A stretch of DNA of 33,889 nucleotides. Source: Candidatus Nanopelagicales bacterium (GTDB lineage Bacteria; Actinomycetota; Actinomycetes; S36-B12; CAIYMF01). This document shows positions 24,162 through 31,992 of the stretch, one piece after another. The position numbers and the translations under genes are program-made. Position 1 is the stretch's first letter; each line of letters opens with the position of its first letter. The notes under the pieces were generated by a model. It did no database searches. It was not told the DNA's origin and saw only the letters and a list, made by a program, of their open reading frames with translations. The stretch lies in assembly GCA_017882705.1 (NCBI GenBank), contig JADGOZ010000142.1, positions 1-33,889 on the forward strand, in the 5' to 3' direction.

Positions 24162-24177
24162 TGTTTCACGGGAAACA
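24162..24177. other. parS-like site between yidC and jag
   Basis: The 16-mer TGTTTCACGGGAAACA differs from the parS consensus only at one central position. It shares its inner 14 bases exactly with the site in jag 156 bases away. It lies in the 99-base yidC-jag gap. Confidence 0.82.
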
Positions 24178-24191
24178 TGCCCGAGGTGGGG

Positions 24192-25187
24192 TCAGGTCTG
24201 GGGTTCGGGATCCGCGCCGTCGGGGCCGGTCGGGGTGGAGTCGTCGTTCGCAGGGTTCGCTGGTGTCGCCGTGCCGCCCTTGCGCTTGCTGCGCGGCTGG
24301 TTCTTCGGCTGCTGCCGGGGGGCCGGAGGTGCGATGACGGGCTTGACCTCCTCCGGGTCCACCCCGCCGTTCTTCCGGCGACGCTTCGCGGCCTCGCGCT
24401 CCTCCCAGGCGGCGTACGCCGGGGTGTCGGGCTGCGGGTTGTTCCGGATGACGTAGAACTGCTGTCCCATCGACCACAGGTTCGTGGTGAGCCAGTAGAT
24501 GAGCACGCCGACCGGGAAGTTGATGCCGGTGACCATGAAGAAGAACGGGAAGACGTACAGCAGGATCTTCTGCTGCTGCACCATCGGGTTGTTCTTCGCG
24601 GTGTTCTTGACGATGAGCATCCGCTGCGAGGTGAATGTCGTGATCGTCATCAGCACGATGAGGACCGCGGTCAGGACGTGCGTGGCGAGCGGGCTCGGCG
24701 TGGCGGCCGCCTTGACGAACGTGGCGTAGAGCGGCACACCGAGGAGCAGCGAGTCGTGCGCCTGCTGGGCCTGCTCCAGCGACATGACACCGAACTGGGA
24801 CGGGCCGGCCACGCCGATGTTGAGGACGCGGAACAGTGCGAAGAAGATCGGCGCCTGGGCGAGGATCGGCAGGCAGCTCGCGAGCGGGTTGGTGCCCGTC
24901 TCCTTGTAGAGCGCCATCATCTCGGCGCTCTGGCGCTCGCGGTCACCCGCGTACTTGGCCTGGATCTCCTTGATCTTCGGCTGCAGGATCTGCATGTTCC
25001 GCTGGCTGTTGATCTGCCGCACGAACAGCGGGATCAGCGCGATGCGGATGACCACCACGAGACCGACGATCGAGAGCGCCCACCCGATGCCGGACGACTG
25101 GCCGAAGATCGCGCCGAAGAGCGAGTGGAACTGGATGAGGATCCAGGAGACGATGTCCTCGAGCCAGGCCAGGGGATTGAGGGTCAC
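24192..25187 (-). CDS. yidC: Membrane protein insertase YidC
   Basis: 331 residues. YidC inserts and folds membrane proteins, alone or with SecYEG. This is the short Gram-positive form without the large periplasmic domain and without a lipobox. An N-terminal helix (about 11-28) is followed by [17 protein letters not shown], containing the conserved groove Arg48. Next is a charged cytoplasmic hairpin ([20 protein letters not shown]), then [22 protein letters not shown] and three more helices. The tail is Lys/Arg/Pro-rich (about 275-331), as in other actinobacteria. ATG 25187 overlaps the yidD TGA (ATGA), so the two are coupled. Confidence 0.96.
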   Translation of the reverse strand: MTLNPLAWLEDIVSWILIQFHSLFGAIFGQSSGIGWALSIVGLVVVIRIALIPLFVRQINSQRNMQILQPKIKEIQAKYAGDRERQSAEMMALYKETGTNPLASCLPILAQAPIFFALFRVLNIGVAGPSQFGVMSLEQAQQAHDSLLLGVPLYATFVKAAATPSPLATHVLTAVLIVLMTITTFTSQRMLIVKNTAKNNPMVQQQKILLYVFPFFFMVTGINFPVGVLIYWLTTNLWSMGQQFYVIRNNPQPDTPAYAAWEEREAAKRRRKNGGVDPEEVKPVIAPPAPRQQPKNQPRSKRKGGTATPANPANDDSTPTGPDGADPEPQT

Positions 25188-25558
25188 GCGGCGCTCCGGT
25201 CGTCGGTGGTGCGGTCAGGTCGAAGGATCGTCCCGGGGTCGGCCGTGACGGCGGACTCCAGCGAGACGTAGGGCTCGGGCGTCCAGCGGCCCCGGTCGGG
25301 CACCAGGTCCACCCCGCCCGGGTTCCAGGGGTTGCAGCGGCAGACCCGCCACGTCGCCAGCGCGGTGCCCTTCCCGGCGCCGTGGACCTGGATCGCCTGC
25401 AGGGCGTAGGTCGAGCACGAGGGATGGAACCGGCAACGCGGTCCGAGCATCGGGCTGAGCACCCGGCGGTAGGCGACGATGACGCCGGTGATCATCACCC
25501 GGAAGGCCCGTCCCACGGTGGATCCGAGCAAGCGACGTACCGCATCCACGGGATTCAC
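25184..25558 (-). CDS. yidD: Membrane protein insertion efficiency factor YidD
   Basis: 124 residues from GTG 25558. YidD is a small membrane-associated protein that helps YidC-dependent insertion. The DUF37 core is complete: [33 protein letters not shown], and [17 protein letters not shown] with its Cys residues. A tail of about 30 residues follows that is not part of the core domain. The GTG overlaps the rnpA TGA (GTGA, 25555-25558), and its own TGA overlaps yidC, giving an unbroken rnpA-yidD-yidC chain. Longer upstream reading in this frame is antisense or shadow sequence over rnpA. Confidence 0.94.
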   Translation of the reverse strand: MNPVDAVRRLLGSTVGRAFRVMITGVIVAYRRVLSPMLGPRCRFHPSCSTYALQAIQVHGAGKGTALATWRVCRCNPWNPGGVDLVPDRGRWTPEPYVSLESAVTADPGTILRPDRTTDDRSAA

Positions 25559-25956
25559 CGCCGTCCCTCGGTCGTGGGTGCCTCGTGGCTGACCTTGCGC
25601 AGCGCCCGCTCGAGCGCGGCGTCGAGGTCGACCGCCAACTGGGCCGACGTGGCCGTCGCTGACGCGGGGAGAGCCCGTACGACGAGGCGCGACCCGCTCG
25701 GCAGCACCGCGAGCCGGGGCCGGACCACGTGGCGCAGCCTGCGCGCCACGGCGTGCCGCACGACCGAGCCGCCGACCGCCTTGCTCACGACGAATCCCGC
25801 CCTCGGGTCGTCCCCGGGGCTGGATCGGTGCGCGGTGGCGTCCGCGCCGGACATGGCGAGGTGGACGACGAGGAGGGGCCGACCGGCCCGGGTCCCTCGA
25901 CGCACCGTCTCGGTGAAGTCCTGGCTGCGGCGCAACCGCGCGGTGCTCGGGAGCAC
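25555..25956 (-). CDS. rnpA: Ribonuclease P protein component
   Basis: 133 residues. The protein subunit of RNase P helps the RNA subunit remove 5' leaders from pre-tRNA. The start GTG 25956 gives the classic opening [20 protein letters not shown]. The RNA-binding motif appears as [17 protein letters not shown], where actinobacteria often have RH in place of the RN of the textbook RNR motif. [15 protein letters not shown] follows. It lies 20 bases after rpmH, the nearly universal arrangement, and overlaps yidD by four bases. The upstream in-frame extension has no RnpA similarity. Confidence 0.94.
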   Translation of the reverse strand: MLPSTARLRRSQDFTETVRRGTRAGRPLLVVHLAMSGADATAHRSSPGDDPRAGFVVSKAVGGSVVRHAVARRLRHVVRPRLAVLPSGSRLVVRALPASATATSAQLAVDLDAALERALRKVSHEAPTTEGRR

Positions 25957-25976
25957 GGGCGCGGCGGACCGGGCCG

Positions 25977-26114
25977 TCAGGCCGAGAGCTCGGTGCGGCC
26001 CTTGCGGCGGCGGGCCGAGAGGATCGAACGGCCGGCACGCGTGCGCATGCGCAGACGGAAGCCGTGGGTCTTGGCCCGCCGGCGGTTGTTCGGCTGGAAG
26101 GTGCGCTTGCTCAT
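25977..26114 (-). CDS. rpmH: Large ribosomal subunit protein bL34
   Basis: 45 residues, highly basic, matching bL34 throughout: [19 protein letters not shown], then [20 protein letters not shown] and the actinobacterial TELSA ending. It is the first gene of the rpmH-rnpA-yidD-yidC-jag-rsmG-parA run. A GGAG lies eight bases before the ATG. The roughly 200 bases upstream on the minus strand contain several stable hairpins. Confidence 0.97.
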   Translation of the reverse strand: MSKRTFQPNNRRRAKTHGFRLRMRTRAGRSILSARRRKGRTELSA

Positions 26115-26167
26115 CGGTCGGCTCCGAACCGTGGTGGGGCCAGGGACAGGTCCCTGCCGGGCGTGGG

Positions 26168-26310
26168 GGACCGGGCGAACCCGGTCCGACGGGGAAGAAT
26201 CGGTGCAGCAGACCGGCGGACCGGTCGGCCGCCACCGGACGCCGACGCCAGAGGCGTCGGCATGCGGCGGAGGCCGCCGACGCGCAGGACCAGCCCGAGC
26301 ACGCTCGGGC
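26168..26310 (-). other. Hairpin cluster in the rpmH upstream region
   Basis: Three perfect hairpins: 26168-26175/26180-26187 (8 bp, 4-base loop), 26241-26249/26253-26261 (9 bp, 3-base loop) and 26293-26299/26304-26310 (7 bp, 4-base loop). They lie in the 582-base gap between rpmH and dnaA. They may be leader structures, terminators shielding the dnaA side, or both. No ORF of its own is visible here. Confidence 0.6.
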
Positions 26311-26493
26311 AGGGCAGTCGTCGGCCTGTCCACGGTACGGGGCGCCCCGCGGAGGGGTCAAACCGCGACCCCGCGACGGCGCTGTGACCTTGACCCCGGA
26401 CGCGAACCGCCCATCCTCTCGATCGGCCCCGAAGCGGCGTAGGAACGACACGCCGACAAACCCGACGGAACGTGGCAGACTCCGGCCCCTGCC

Positions 26494-26660
26494 TGTGGAC
26501 AACCTCTTGACGAGGGCCGTGGCCGCACGACTACGGTCGCGCCACCACGCCGCCCCTGGGCAGGCGAGACGACGATCCGGTGCGGGGGTCTCCCGATCCC
26601 CGCACCCGGGCTCCGCACGCCGCCCACCCGTTCCACACCTGTGGACGAGCGTGTGGACGC
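26494..26660 (+). other. DnaA-box cluster upstream of dnaA
   Basis: Candidate boxes: TGTGGACAA at 26494-26502 (exact complement of the actinobacterial consensus TTGTCCACA), CGTTCCACA at 26629-26637, TGTGGACGA at 26640-26648 and TGTGGACGC at 26652-26660. The first abuts the -35 of the likely dnaA promoter. The last two repeat at 12-base spacing in one orientation. Likely role is autoregulation of dnaA. Confidence 0.65.
26507..26537 (+). promoter_or_regulatory. Candidate dnaA promoter
   Basis: TTGACG (26507-26512) and TACGGT (26532-26537) are separated by 19 bases, slightly long. The start would lie near 26544, leaving a leader of about 150 bases that holds three DnaA-box-like sites. A perfect box lies five bases before the -35. 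Confidence 0.5.
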
Positions 26661-26696
26661 CCCGCCGGGAGAGCCGGCACGACACGAGGGGACGCT

Positions 26697-28172
26697 GTGC
26701 CAGTGGCCGACGACGACCTGGACCTCATCGACGTCTGGACCCGGGCCCTCGAGTCCCTAGGCGACGAGGGCATGACCTCGCAGCAGCGGGCGTTCGTGTC
26801 GCTGACCCGACCGCTCGCCATCGTCGAGGACACCGCGCTCGTCGCGGCACCCAACGAGTTCACCAAGGACGTCCTCGAGAGCAAGCTGCGCCCGCTGGTC
26901 GTCGACGCCCTCTCGCGCACGCTCGGCCGTGAGGTCCGCATCGCCGTCACCGTCGACCCCACCATCGCGCCGTCCCTCGACGACGACGCCACCGACGACC
27001 TCGCCGACAGCACCTACGCCGACCCGGTCTCCGCCTCGGCCATCTCCACGCCCTCGATCGCGCCGCCGGCGAGCATCTCGGCTCCCGAGCCCGTGCGCCC
27101 CGGCACCGGCTCGCCGGGAACCCGCACCGAGGAGGCCAGCCGCCTCAACCCGAAGTACACGTTCGACACCTTCGTCATCGGCTCGAGCAACAGGTTCGCC
27201 CACGCTGCCGCGGTCGCCGTGGCCGAGCAGCCCGCGAAGGCCTACAACCCGCTGTTCGTCTACGGCGAGTCCGGCCTCGGCAAGACCCACCTGCTGCACG
27301 CGATCGGCCACTACACCCGGACCTTGTACGCCGGTGCCCGCGTGCGCTACGTGAGCTCGGAGGAGTTCACCAACGAGTTCATCAACTCGATCCGTGACGA
27401 CAAGGCCGCCGCTTTCCAGCGGCGGTACCGGGATGTCGACGTCCTACTCGTCGACGACATCCAGTTCCTCTCCGGCAAGGTGCAGACGCAGGAGGAGTTC
27501 TTCCACACCTTCAACACGCTGCACAACGCCAACAAGCAGATCGTCGTGACGAGCGACCTGCCGCCCAAGCAGCTGCAGGACTTCGAGGACCGGATGCGCT
27601 CGCGGTTCGAGTGGGGCCTCATCACCGACGTCCAGCCGCCCGACCTCGAGACCCGCATCGCGATCCTGCGCAAGAAGTCCGCCCAGGAGCGGCTCTCCGC
27701 GCCGCCCGAGGTGCTCGAGTTCATCGCGTCGAAGATCTCGACCAACATCCGTGAGCTCGAGGGTGCGCTCATCCGCGTCACGGCGTTCGCCAGTCTCAAC
27801 CGGCAGCCGGTCGACCTCCCGCTCGCGGAGGTGGTCCTCAAGGACCTCATCACCGACCAGGCCGGCCCCGAGATCACCTCCTCGATCATCATGATGCAGA
27901 CGGCCGCCTACTTCGGCGTGACCGTCGACGACCTCTGCGGCTCGTCGCGCTCGCGCGTGCTGGTCACGGCCCGGCAGATCGCGATGTACCTCTGCCGCGA
28001 GCTCACCGACCTGTCGCTGCCCAAGATCGGCCAGGCCTTCGGCGGCCGCGACCACACCACGGTGATGCACGCCGACCGCAAGATCCGCCAACTGATGGCG
28101 GAGCGGCGCTCGCTGTACAACCAGGTCACCGACCTCACCGCGCGCATCAAGAGCACCGCGCGGCAGGCCTGA
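26697..28172 (+). CDS. dnaA: Chromosomal replication initiator DnaA
   Basis: 491 residues from GTG 26697, six bases after GAGGGG; GTG 26703 is an alternative. DnaA binds boxes in oriC, melts the DNA and recruits the helicase. Domain I covers about 1-85, and an Asp/Ser/Pro-rich linker about 86-148. The AAA+ domain III has Walker A GESGLGKT (190-197), Walker [10 protein letters not shown] (250-258), the Arg finger region RSRFEWGL and sensor [14 protein letters not shown]-binding domain IV ends with the signature [12 protein letters not shown] (449-460). All motifs are intact and the length is typical for actinobacteria with a moderate linker. It is transcribed away from rpmH, and oriC follows. 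Confidence 0.97.
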   Translation: MPVADDDLDLIDVWTRALESLGDEGMTSQQRAFVSLTRPLAIVEDTALVAAPNEFTKDVLESKLRPLVVDALSRTLGREVRIAVTVDPTIAPSLDDDATDDLADSTYADPVSASAISTPSIAPPASISAPEPVRPGTGSPGTRTEEASRLNPKYTFDTFVIGSSNRFAHAAAVAVAEQPAKAYNPLFVYGESGLGKTHLLHAIGHYTRTLYAGARVRYVSSEEFTNEFINSIRDDKAAAFQRRYRDVDVLLVDDIQFLSGKVQTQEEFFHTFNTLHNANKQIVVTSDLPPKQLQDFEDRMRSRFEWGLITDVQPPDLETRIAILRKKSAQERLSAPPEVLEFIASKISTNIRELEGALIRVTAFASLNRQPVDLPLAEVVLKDLITDQAGPEITSSIIMMQTAAYFGVTVDDLCGSSRSRVLVTARQIAMYLCRELTDLSLPKIGQAFGGRDHTTVMHADRKIRQLMAERRSLYNQVTDLTARIKSTARQA

Positions 28173-28811
28173 ACCGGACCCGCGGCTTCCCCGCCCGGCG
28201 CCGCTGAGCATGGTCACCCACGGTCACGGCGGTCGCACCGTCGATCACGCCCTGCGTTCACACCCTGGGGATAAGCCTGTGGATGAAGGTCAGTCTCGCC
28301 TGGGGAGGGGCCTGGGGACAAGACACACCGTGGTCACGCCAGCCTGTGGACGAGTCGGGACGACGCCGCTCCCGGCGGCCCTGGTCCCCAGCCGGGCCCG
28401 GTTGTCCCCGACCCTCGTCCACAGCCTCCGGGGACGACGACACGCGGTGCGACCTGCGACGACGCCCGTCGTCCCCAGGATCCACACCCCCTATGACGAC
28501 AACTCCCTCTCTAGTTCCAGGAGTCATCCCAGAGCCTCCACCTGGCACCGGTCTGTGGACAGCGCTCCGCTCGCCCGTCGTGGCGGCCTCCGGCCGGCAT
28601 TGAGGCCCAGCCGGCCCGCACTCCGCTCGGCAGCACCAGCGCCCGACCGCGGGCCGTCCGCGGTGACGCAGCGCGACCGACACGGGACGCGACCAGCCCA
28701 CCGGAGAGGCGTCTGTCCGAGCGTGGGTGCCGCGTGGAAGCATGACTCCGCGTACGCTCCGCTCCGCACCCGCGTTCGCCCAGCAGCCCGGCCCGACAGG
28801 AGTGACCCGAC
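28173..28811. other. Replication origin oriC (dnaA-dnaN intergenic region)
   Basis: A 639-base non-coding region between dnaA and dnaN, the usual actinobacterial oriC place. DnaA-box-like 9-mers on the minus strand: 28266-28274, 28278-28286, 28313-28321, 28345-28353, 28429-28437, 28554-28562. On the plus strand: 28382-28390, 28402-28410, 28415-28423, 28469-28477, 28478-28486. About half carry the consensus TCCACA core and the rest TCCCCA or TCCCCG. The least GC-rich stretch (about 28490-28525) is a candidate unwinding zone, though it is only mildly AT-rich. ORFs drawn here have no coding features. Confidence 0.88.
28753..28758 (+). promoter_or_regulatory. -10 element (TACGCT) for dnaN
   Basis: TACGCT lies 53 bases before the dnaN GTG, which has an AGGAG ribosome-binding site. 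No convincing -35 is seen. Confidence 0.35.
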
Positions 28812-29933
28812 GTGAAGTTCCGGCTCGAGCGCGACGTCCTCGCCGATGCCGTGGCGTGGGCGGCCCGCACCCTGCCCTCCCGCCCGTCGATGCCCATGCT
28901 CGCGGGCCTGCTCATCGACGCCGCCCCCGGCGGTCTGACCCTGTCGAGCTTCGACTACGAGGTCTCAGGTCGGGTGGCCGTCGCCGCCGACGTCGACGAG
29001 CCGGGCCGTGTCCTGGTGTCCGGTCGTCTGCTGGCCGACATCGCCCGCGCCCTGCCGTCCGCCGCCGTCACCGTCACCTCCGAGGGCAGCCGGGTCGAGG
29101 TGCGCTGCGGCCGCTCGTCGTTCACGCTGCCGACCCTGCCCGTCGACGACTACCCGTCGTTGCCCGACATGCCCGGCTCCACCGGCACGATCGACGGCCC
29201 GACGTTCGCCGCGGCCGTCGCCCAGGTGGCCACGGCTGCGGGCCGCGACGACACGCTGCCGACGCTGACCGGCATCCGGGTGGAGATCGCCGACGCCCTC
29301 ATCACGCTCGCGGCCACTGACCGCTACCGTCTCGCGGTGCGTGAATTCTCTTGGACCCCAGAGCATTCCGGGCTCGACACCAACGCCCTCGTGCCTGCGC
29401 GCACGCTCGCCGAGACGGCCAAGTCGCTCGCGCACTGCGACACGGTGCACCTCGCGCTCGCCGCCTCGGGTGCTGGTGACGGTCTCATGGGCTTCGAGGG
29501 CGACGGACGACGCACCACGAGCCGTCTCCTCGACGGCGAGTTCCCGAAGTACCGCGCGCTGCTGCCCAGCGAGTCCGCCTCGGTCGCCTTGGTCGAGACG
29601 AGCGCGTTGGTCGACGCCGTCAAGCGCGTGGCCCTCGTCGCCGAGCGCAACACCCCCGTGCGGCTGAGGTTCGAGGGCGGCGAGGTCGAGCTGCGCGCCG
29701 GCGCCGGCGACGAGGCGCAGGCGACCGAGGCGGTCGAGTGCGGTGTCGACGGCGACCCGATCGAGATCGCCTTCAACCCGCAGTACCTCCTCGACGGTCT
29801 CGGCGCCCTCGACGACGCCACGACGAAGCTGTCGTTCACCACGTCGACGCGTCCTGCGGTCCTCACCGGTGGCAGCGTCGACGGTGCTCCGGCCTACCGC
29901 TACCTCCTCATGCCGGTGCGGCTCTCGGGCTGA
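28812..29933 (+). CDS. dnaN: DNA polymerase III beta subunit (sliding clamp)
   Basis: 373 residues. The ring-shaped dimer tethers the replicative polymerase to DNA. The three clamp domains are visible: [20 protein letters not shown] with [13 protein letters not shown] (domain 1); [20 protein letters not shown], then [10 protein letters not shown] (domain 2, the AATDRYRLA signature); and the C-terminal [13 protein letters not shown] to [10 protein letters not shown], which forms the peptide-binding pocket end. The start is GTG 28812 with AGGAG about nine bases upstream. It is the first gene after oriC and is followed by recF in the standard order. Confidence 0.97.
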   Translation: MKFRLERDVLADAVAWAARTLPSRPSMPMLAGLLIDAAPGGLTLSSFDYEVSGRVAVAADVDEPGRVLVSGRLLADIARALPSAAVTVTSEGSRVEVRCGRSSFTLPTLPVDDYPSLPDMPGSTGTIDGPTFAAAVAQVATAAGRDDTLPTLTGIRVEIADALITLAATDRYRLAVREFSWTPEHSGLDTNALVPARTLAETAKSLAHCDTVHLALAASGAGDGLMGFEGDGRRTTSRLLDGEFPKYRALLPSESASVALVETSALVDAVKRVALVAERNTPVRLRFEGGEVELRAGAGDEAQATEAVECGVDGDPIEIAFNPQYLLDGLGALDDATTKLSFTTSTRPAVLTGGSVDGAPAYRYLLMPVRLSG

Positions 29934-29956
29934 CGCCCGACCGCCCGGACCGCATC

Positions 29957-31102
29957 GTGCACGTCGCCGCGCTCTCGCTCACCGACTTCCGCTGCTACGC
30001 GCAGGCCGACGTCGAGCTGCGTCCCGGCGTCACGTCGTTCCTCGGGCGCAACGGACAGGGCAAGACCAACCTCGTCGAGGCCCTGGGCTACGTCGCCACT
30101 CTCGGCAGCCACCGCGTGGCGACCGATGCCCCGCTCGTGCGCCTCGGCGCCGCGCAGGCGGTCGTGCGCGCGCAGGTGGTGCGCGACGACCGCGCGACCC
30201 TGGTCGAGATCGAGATCAACCCGGGACGCGCCAACCGCGCCCGCATCAACCGCTCCCCCGTCCCGCGCCCTCGCGAGGTCCTCGGGCTCCTGCGCACCGT
30301 GCAGTTCGCACCGGAGGACCTCTCGCTGGTCAAGGGCGACCCGAGCGAGCGCCGTCGTCTCCTCGACGACCTGCTCGTGGCACGGGCTCCCCGGCTCGCG
30401 GGGGTCCGTGCCGACTACGACCGGGTCCTCAAGCAGCGCAACGCCCTGCTCAAGACGGCCTCGTCCGCGCGCCGGGGTGGATCAGGGTCGGCCGACGTGC
30501 TGCGCACCCTCGAGGTGTGGGACACCCACCTCGTGACGGTCGGAGCGGAGATCCTTGCAGCACGCCTCGACCTCGTGGCGTCGCTCGCGCCGCTCGTCGA
30601 CGGCGCGTACGACAGCGTGAGCTCGGGCGGCGGTCCCGCGGCTCTCGCCTACACCAGCTCGCTGGGCCCCGACGTCGAGCTGGTCGCGGACCGGGCCGTC
30701 CTCAGCGAGCTGCTGCTCGCGGGCCTCGAGCGGCGTCGCCGCGATGAGCTCGACCGAGGACTCTCGCTGGTCGGACCGCACCGTGACGACCTGCTGCTCA
30801 GGCTGGGACCAGCACCCGCGAAAGGCTATGCGTCCCATGGGGAATCGTGGTCGTACGCGCTGGCGCTCCGGCTCGCGTCGTACGAGCTGCTGCGCACCGA
30901 CGGCTCGCCGGGCGGCGAGCCGGTGCTCGTGCTCGACGACGTGTTCGCCGAGCTCGACGTCGAACGGCGGTCGCGTCTCGCGGCCCTCGTGAGCGGTGCT
31001 GAGCAGGTCCTGGTCACCGCAGCGGTCGAGGCCGACGTGCCGGAGCTGCTCGCCGGCGACCGCATCGACGTGGCGGGCGGCGAGGTGTCCCGTGCCCGGT
31101 GA
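29957..31102 (+). CDS. recF: DNA replication and repair protein RecF
   Basis: 381 residues from GTG 29957. RecF is an SMC-like ATPase that helps load RecA at gapped DNA with RecO and RecR. Walker A is GRNGQGKT (30-37) after [16 protein letters not shown]. Then come [20 protein letters not shown] and, in the C-terminal lobe, the ABC-type signature region and Walker [30 protein letters not shown] and [12 protein letters not shown]. All motifs are complete. The start lies 23 bases after dnaN with no clear ribosome-binding site, so translation may depend on dnaN. Its stop lies inside the next gene (11-base overlap). Confidence 0.95.
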   Translation: MHVAALSLTDFRCYAQADVELRPGVTSFLGRNGQGKTNLVEALGYVATLGSHRVATDAPLVRLGAAQAVVRAQVVRDDRATLVEIEINPGRANRARINRSPVPRPREVLGLLRTVQFAPEDLSLVKGDPSERRRLLDDLLVARAPRLAGVRADYDRVLKQRNALLKTASSARRGGSGSADVLRTLEVWDTHLVTVGAEILAARLDLVASLAPLVDGAYDSVSSGGGPAALAYTSSLGPDVELVADRAVLSELLLAGLERRRRDELDRGLSLVGPHRDDLLLRLGPAPAKGYASHGESWSYALALRLASYELLRTDGSPGGEPVLVLDDVFAELDVERRSRLAALVSGAEQVLVTAAVEADVPELLAGDRIDVAGGEVSRAR

Positions 31103-31676
31103 CGACGACGTCGAGCCGGCCGGAGCGCCGGAGTCCGACGTACCCGTGAGCTCGAGGACGGACGCGGCGAAGGAGGCGCTCGCCCGAGCCCGCGCGGCGG
31201 CCGGATCGGCCCAGGCGGCCGCGCGCGAGTCGGGCGGCCCGAACCGGACCCGTTCGCGTCGGCCCTCGACGCCGGGTTCCTACAGCGGCTCGGGCCCGGA
31301 CGGCCGCGATCCCCAGCTGTTCGGCACCTCGCTCGAGCGGATCCTGAAGGAGCGCGGCTGGGAGCAGCCCACCGCGGTCGGCGGTCTCACCGGCCGGTGG
31401 GCGGAGATCGTCGGTGCCGACATCGCGGAGCACGTGGTGCCGGAGACGTTCGAGCCCTCCCCCGACGGAGCCGGGCTGCTGCTCGTGCTGCGTGCCGACT
31501 CCTCGGCGTGGGCCTACACGATGCGCACCCTGCTCCCCGACCTGCGTCGGCGCATCGACCTCGAGCTCGGCGCGGGGGCGGTCCGCGACATCTCGGTGCT
31601 GGGCCCGGCAGCCCCGTCGTGGAAGCACGGCCGCTTCCACGTCAAGGGCCGCGGCCCGCGCGACACCTACGGCTGA
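31092..31676 (+). CDS. dciA: DciA-type helicase-associated protein (DUF721)
   Basis: 194 residues from GTG 31092, overlapping recF by 11 bases. DciA is the ancestral bacterial loader or partner of the replicative helicase DnaB. The first 90 residues are Ala/Arg/Ser-rich and disordered-looking. The DUF721 domain starts with [20 protein letters not shown], then [40 protein letters not shown] and a final short sheet. The order recF-dciA-gyrB is standard in actinobacteria (the Rv0004 position). The start could also be a later codon, because the N-terminus is not conserved. Confidence 0.88.
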   Translation: MPGDDDVEPAGAPESDVPVSSRTDAAKEALARARAAAGSAQAAARESGGPNRTRSRRPSTPGSYSGSGPDGRDPQLFGTSLERILKERGWEQPTAVGGLTGRWAEIVGADIAEHVVPETFEPSPDGAGLLLVLRADSSAWAYTMRTLLPDLRRRIDLELGAGAVRDISVLGPAAPSWKHGRFHVKGRGPRDTYG

Positions 31677-31992
31677 GCACAGGAGGAGGTCCAGGAGCCG
31701 CGCACGACGGGTTCCCGCGCCGCCGAGGTCACGTCACGGGGCCACCCCAGGCCCGTGCCGCGTGAACGCCGCCCACAGCCGACGGACCCCGGCCGACATA
31801 TCCCCACAAGCAGAGGTCTCCCTGACGGCTCCAGGGCGCTGCTCACGGTAGGATGAAGGCCAGTTCCACGGGGCTCCCGGACCTACTCCGGACCGGCCCC
31901 GACCGGTCGACCAGCGCCGGGACGACGCCCCCGGCGCCGACCCCTCACCAGCGCCCGGCCGGGCACCCCGGAAGCAGGAGGGCCACCCACCC
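31677..31992 (+). promoter_or_regulatory. gyrB upstream region: -10 element, long leader and hairpin
   Basis: A 316-base gap without a credible gene. TAGGAT (31849-31854) is a likely -10, giving a leader of about 130 bases. The leader contains an 8-bp perfect hairpin (31914-31921/31930-31937) and ends with AGGAGGG about ten bases before the gyrB GTG. No -35 is certain. A supercoiling-sensitive promoter is expected for gyrB but cannot be shown here. Confidence 0.5.

Noticed and set aside
28210-28815. Open frames inside the dnaA-dnaN gap
   Set aside because: They run through clustered DnaA boxes in both orientations and have no ribosome-binding site or recognisable product.
31795-31808. ATATCCCCACA upstream of gyrB as a DnaA box
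   Set aside because: It has an extra C relative to a 9-mer box and stands alone, so it is not counted as a box.
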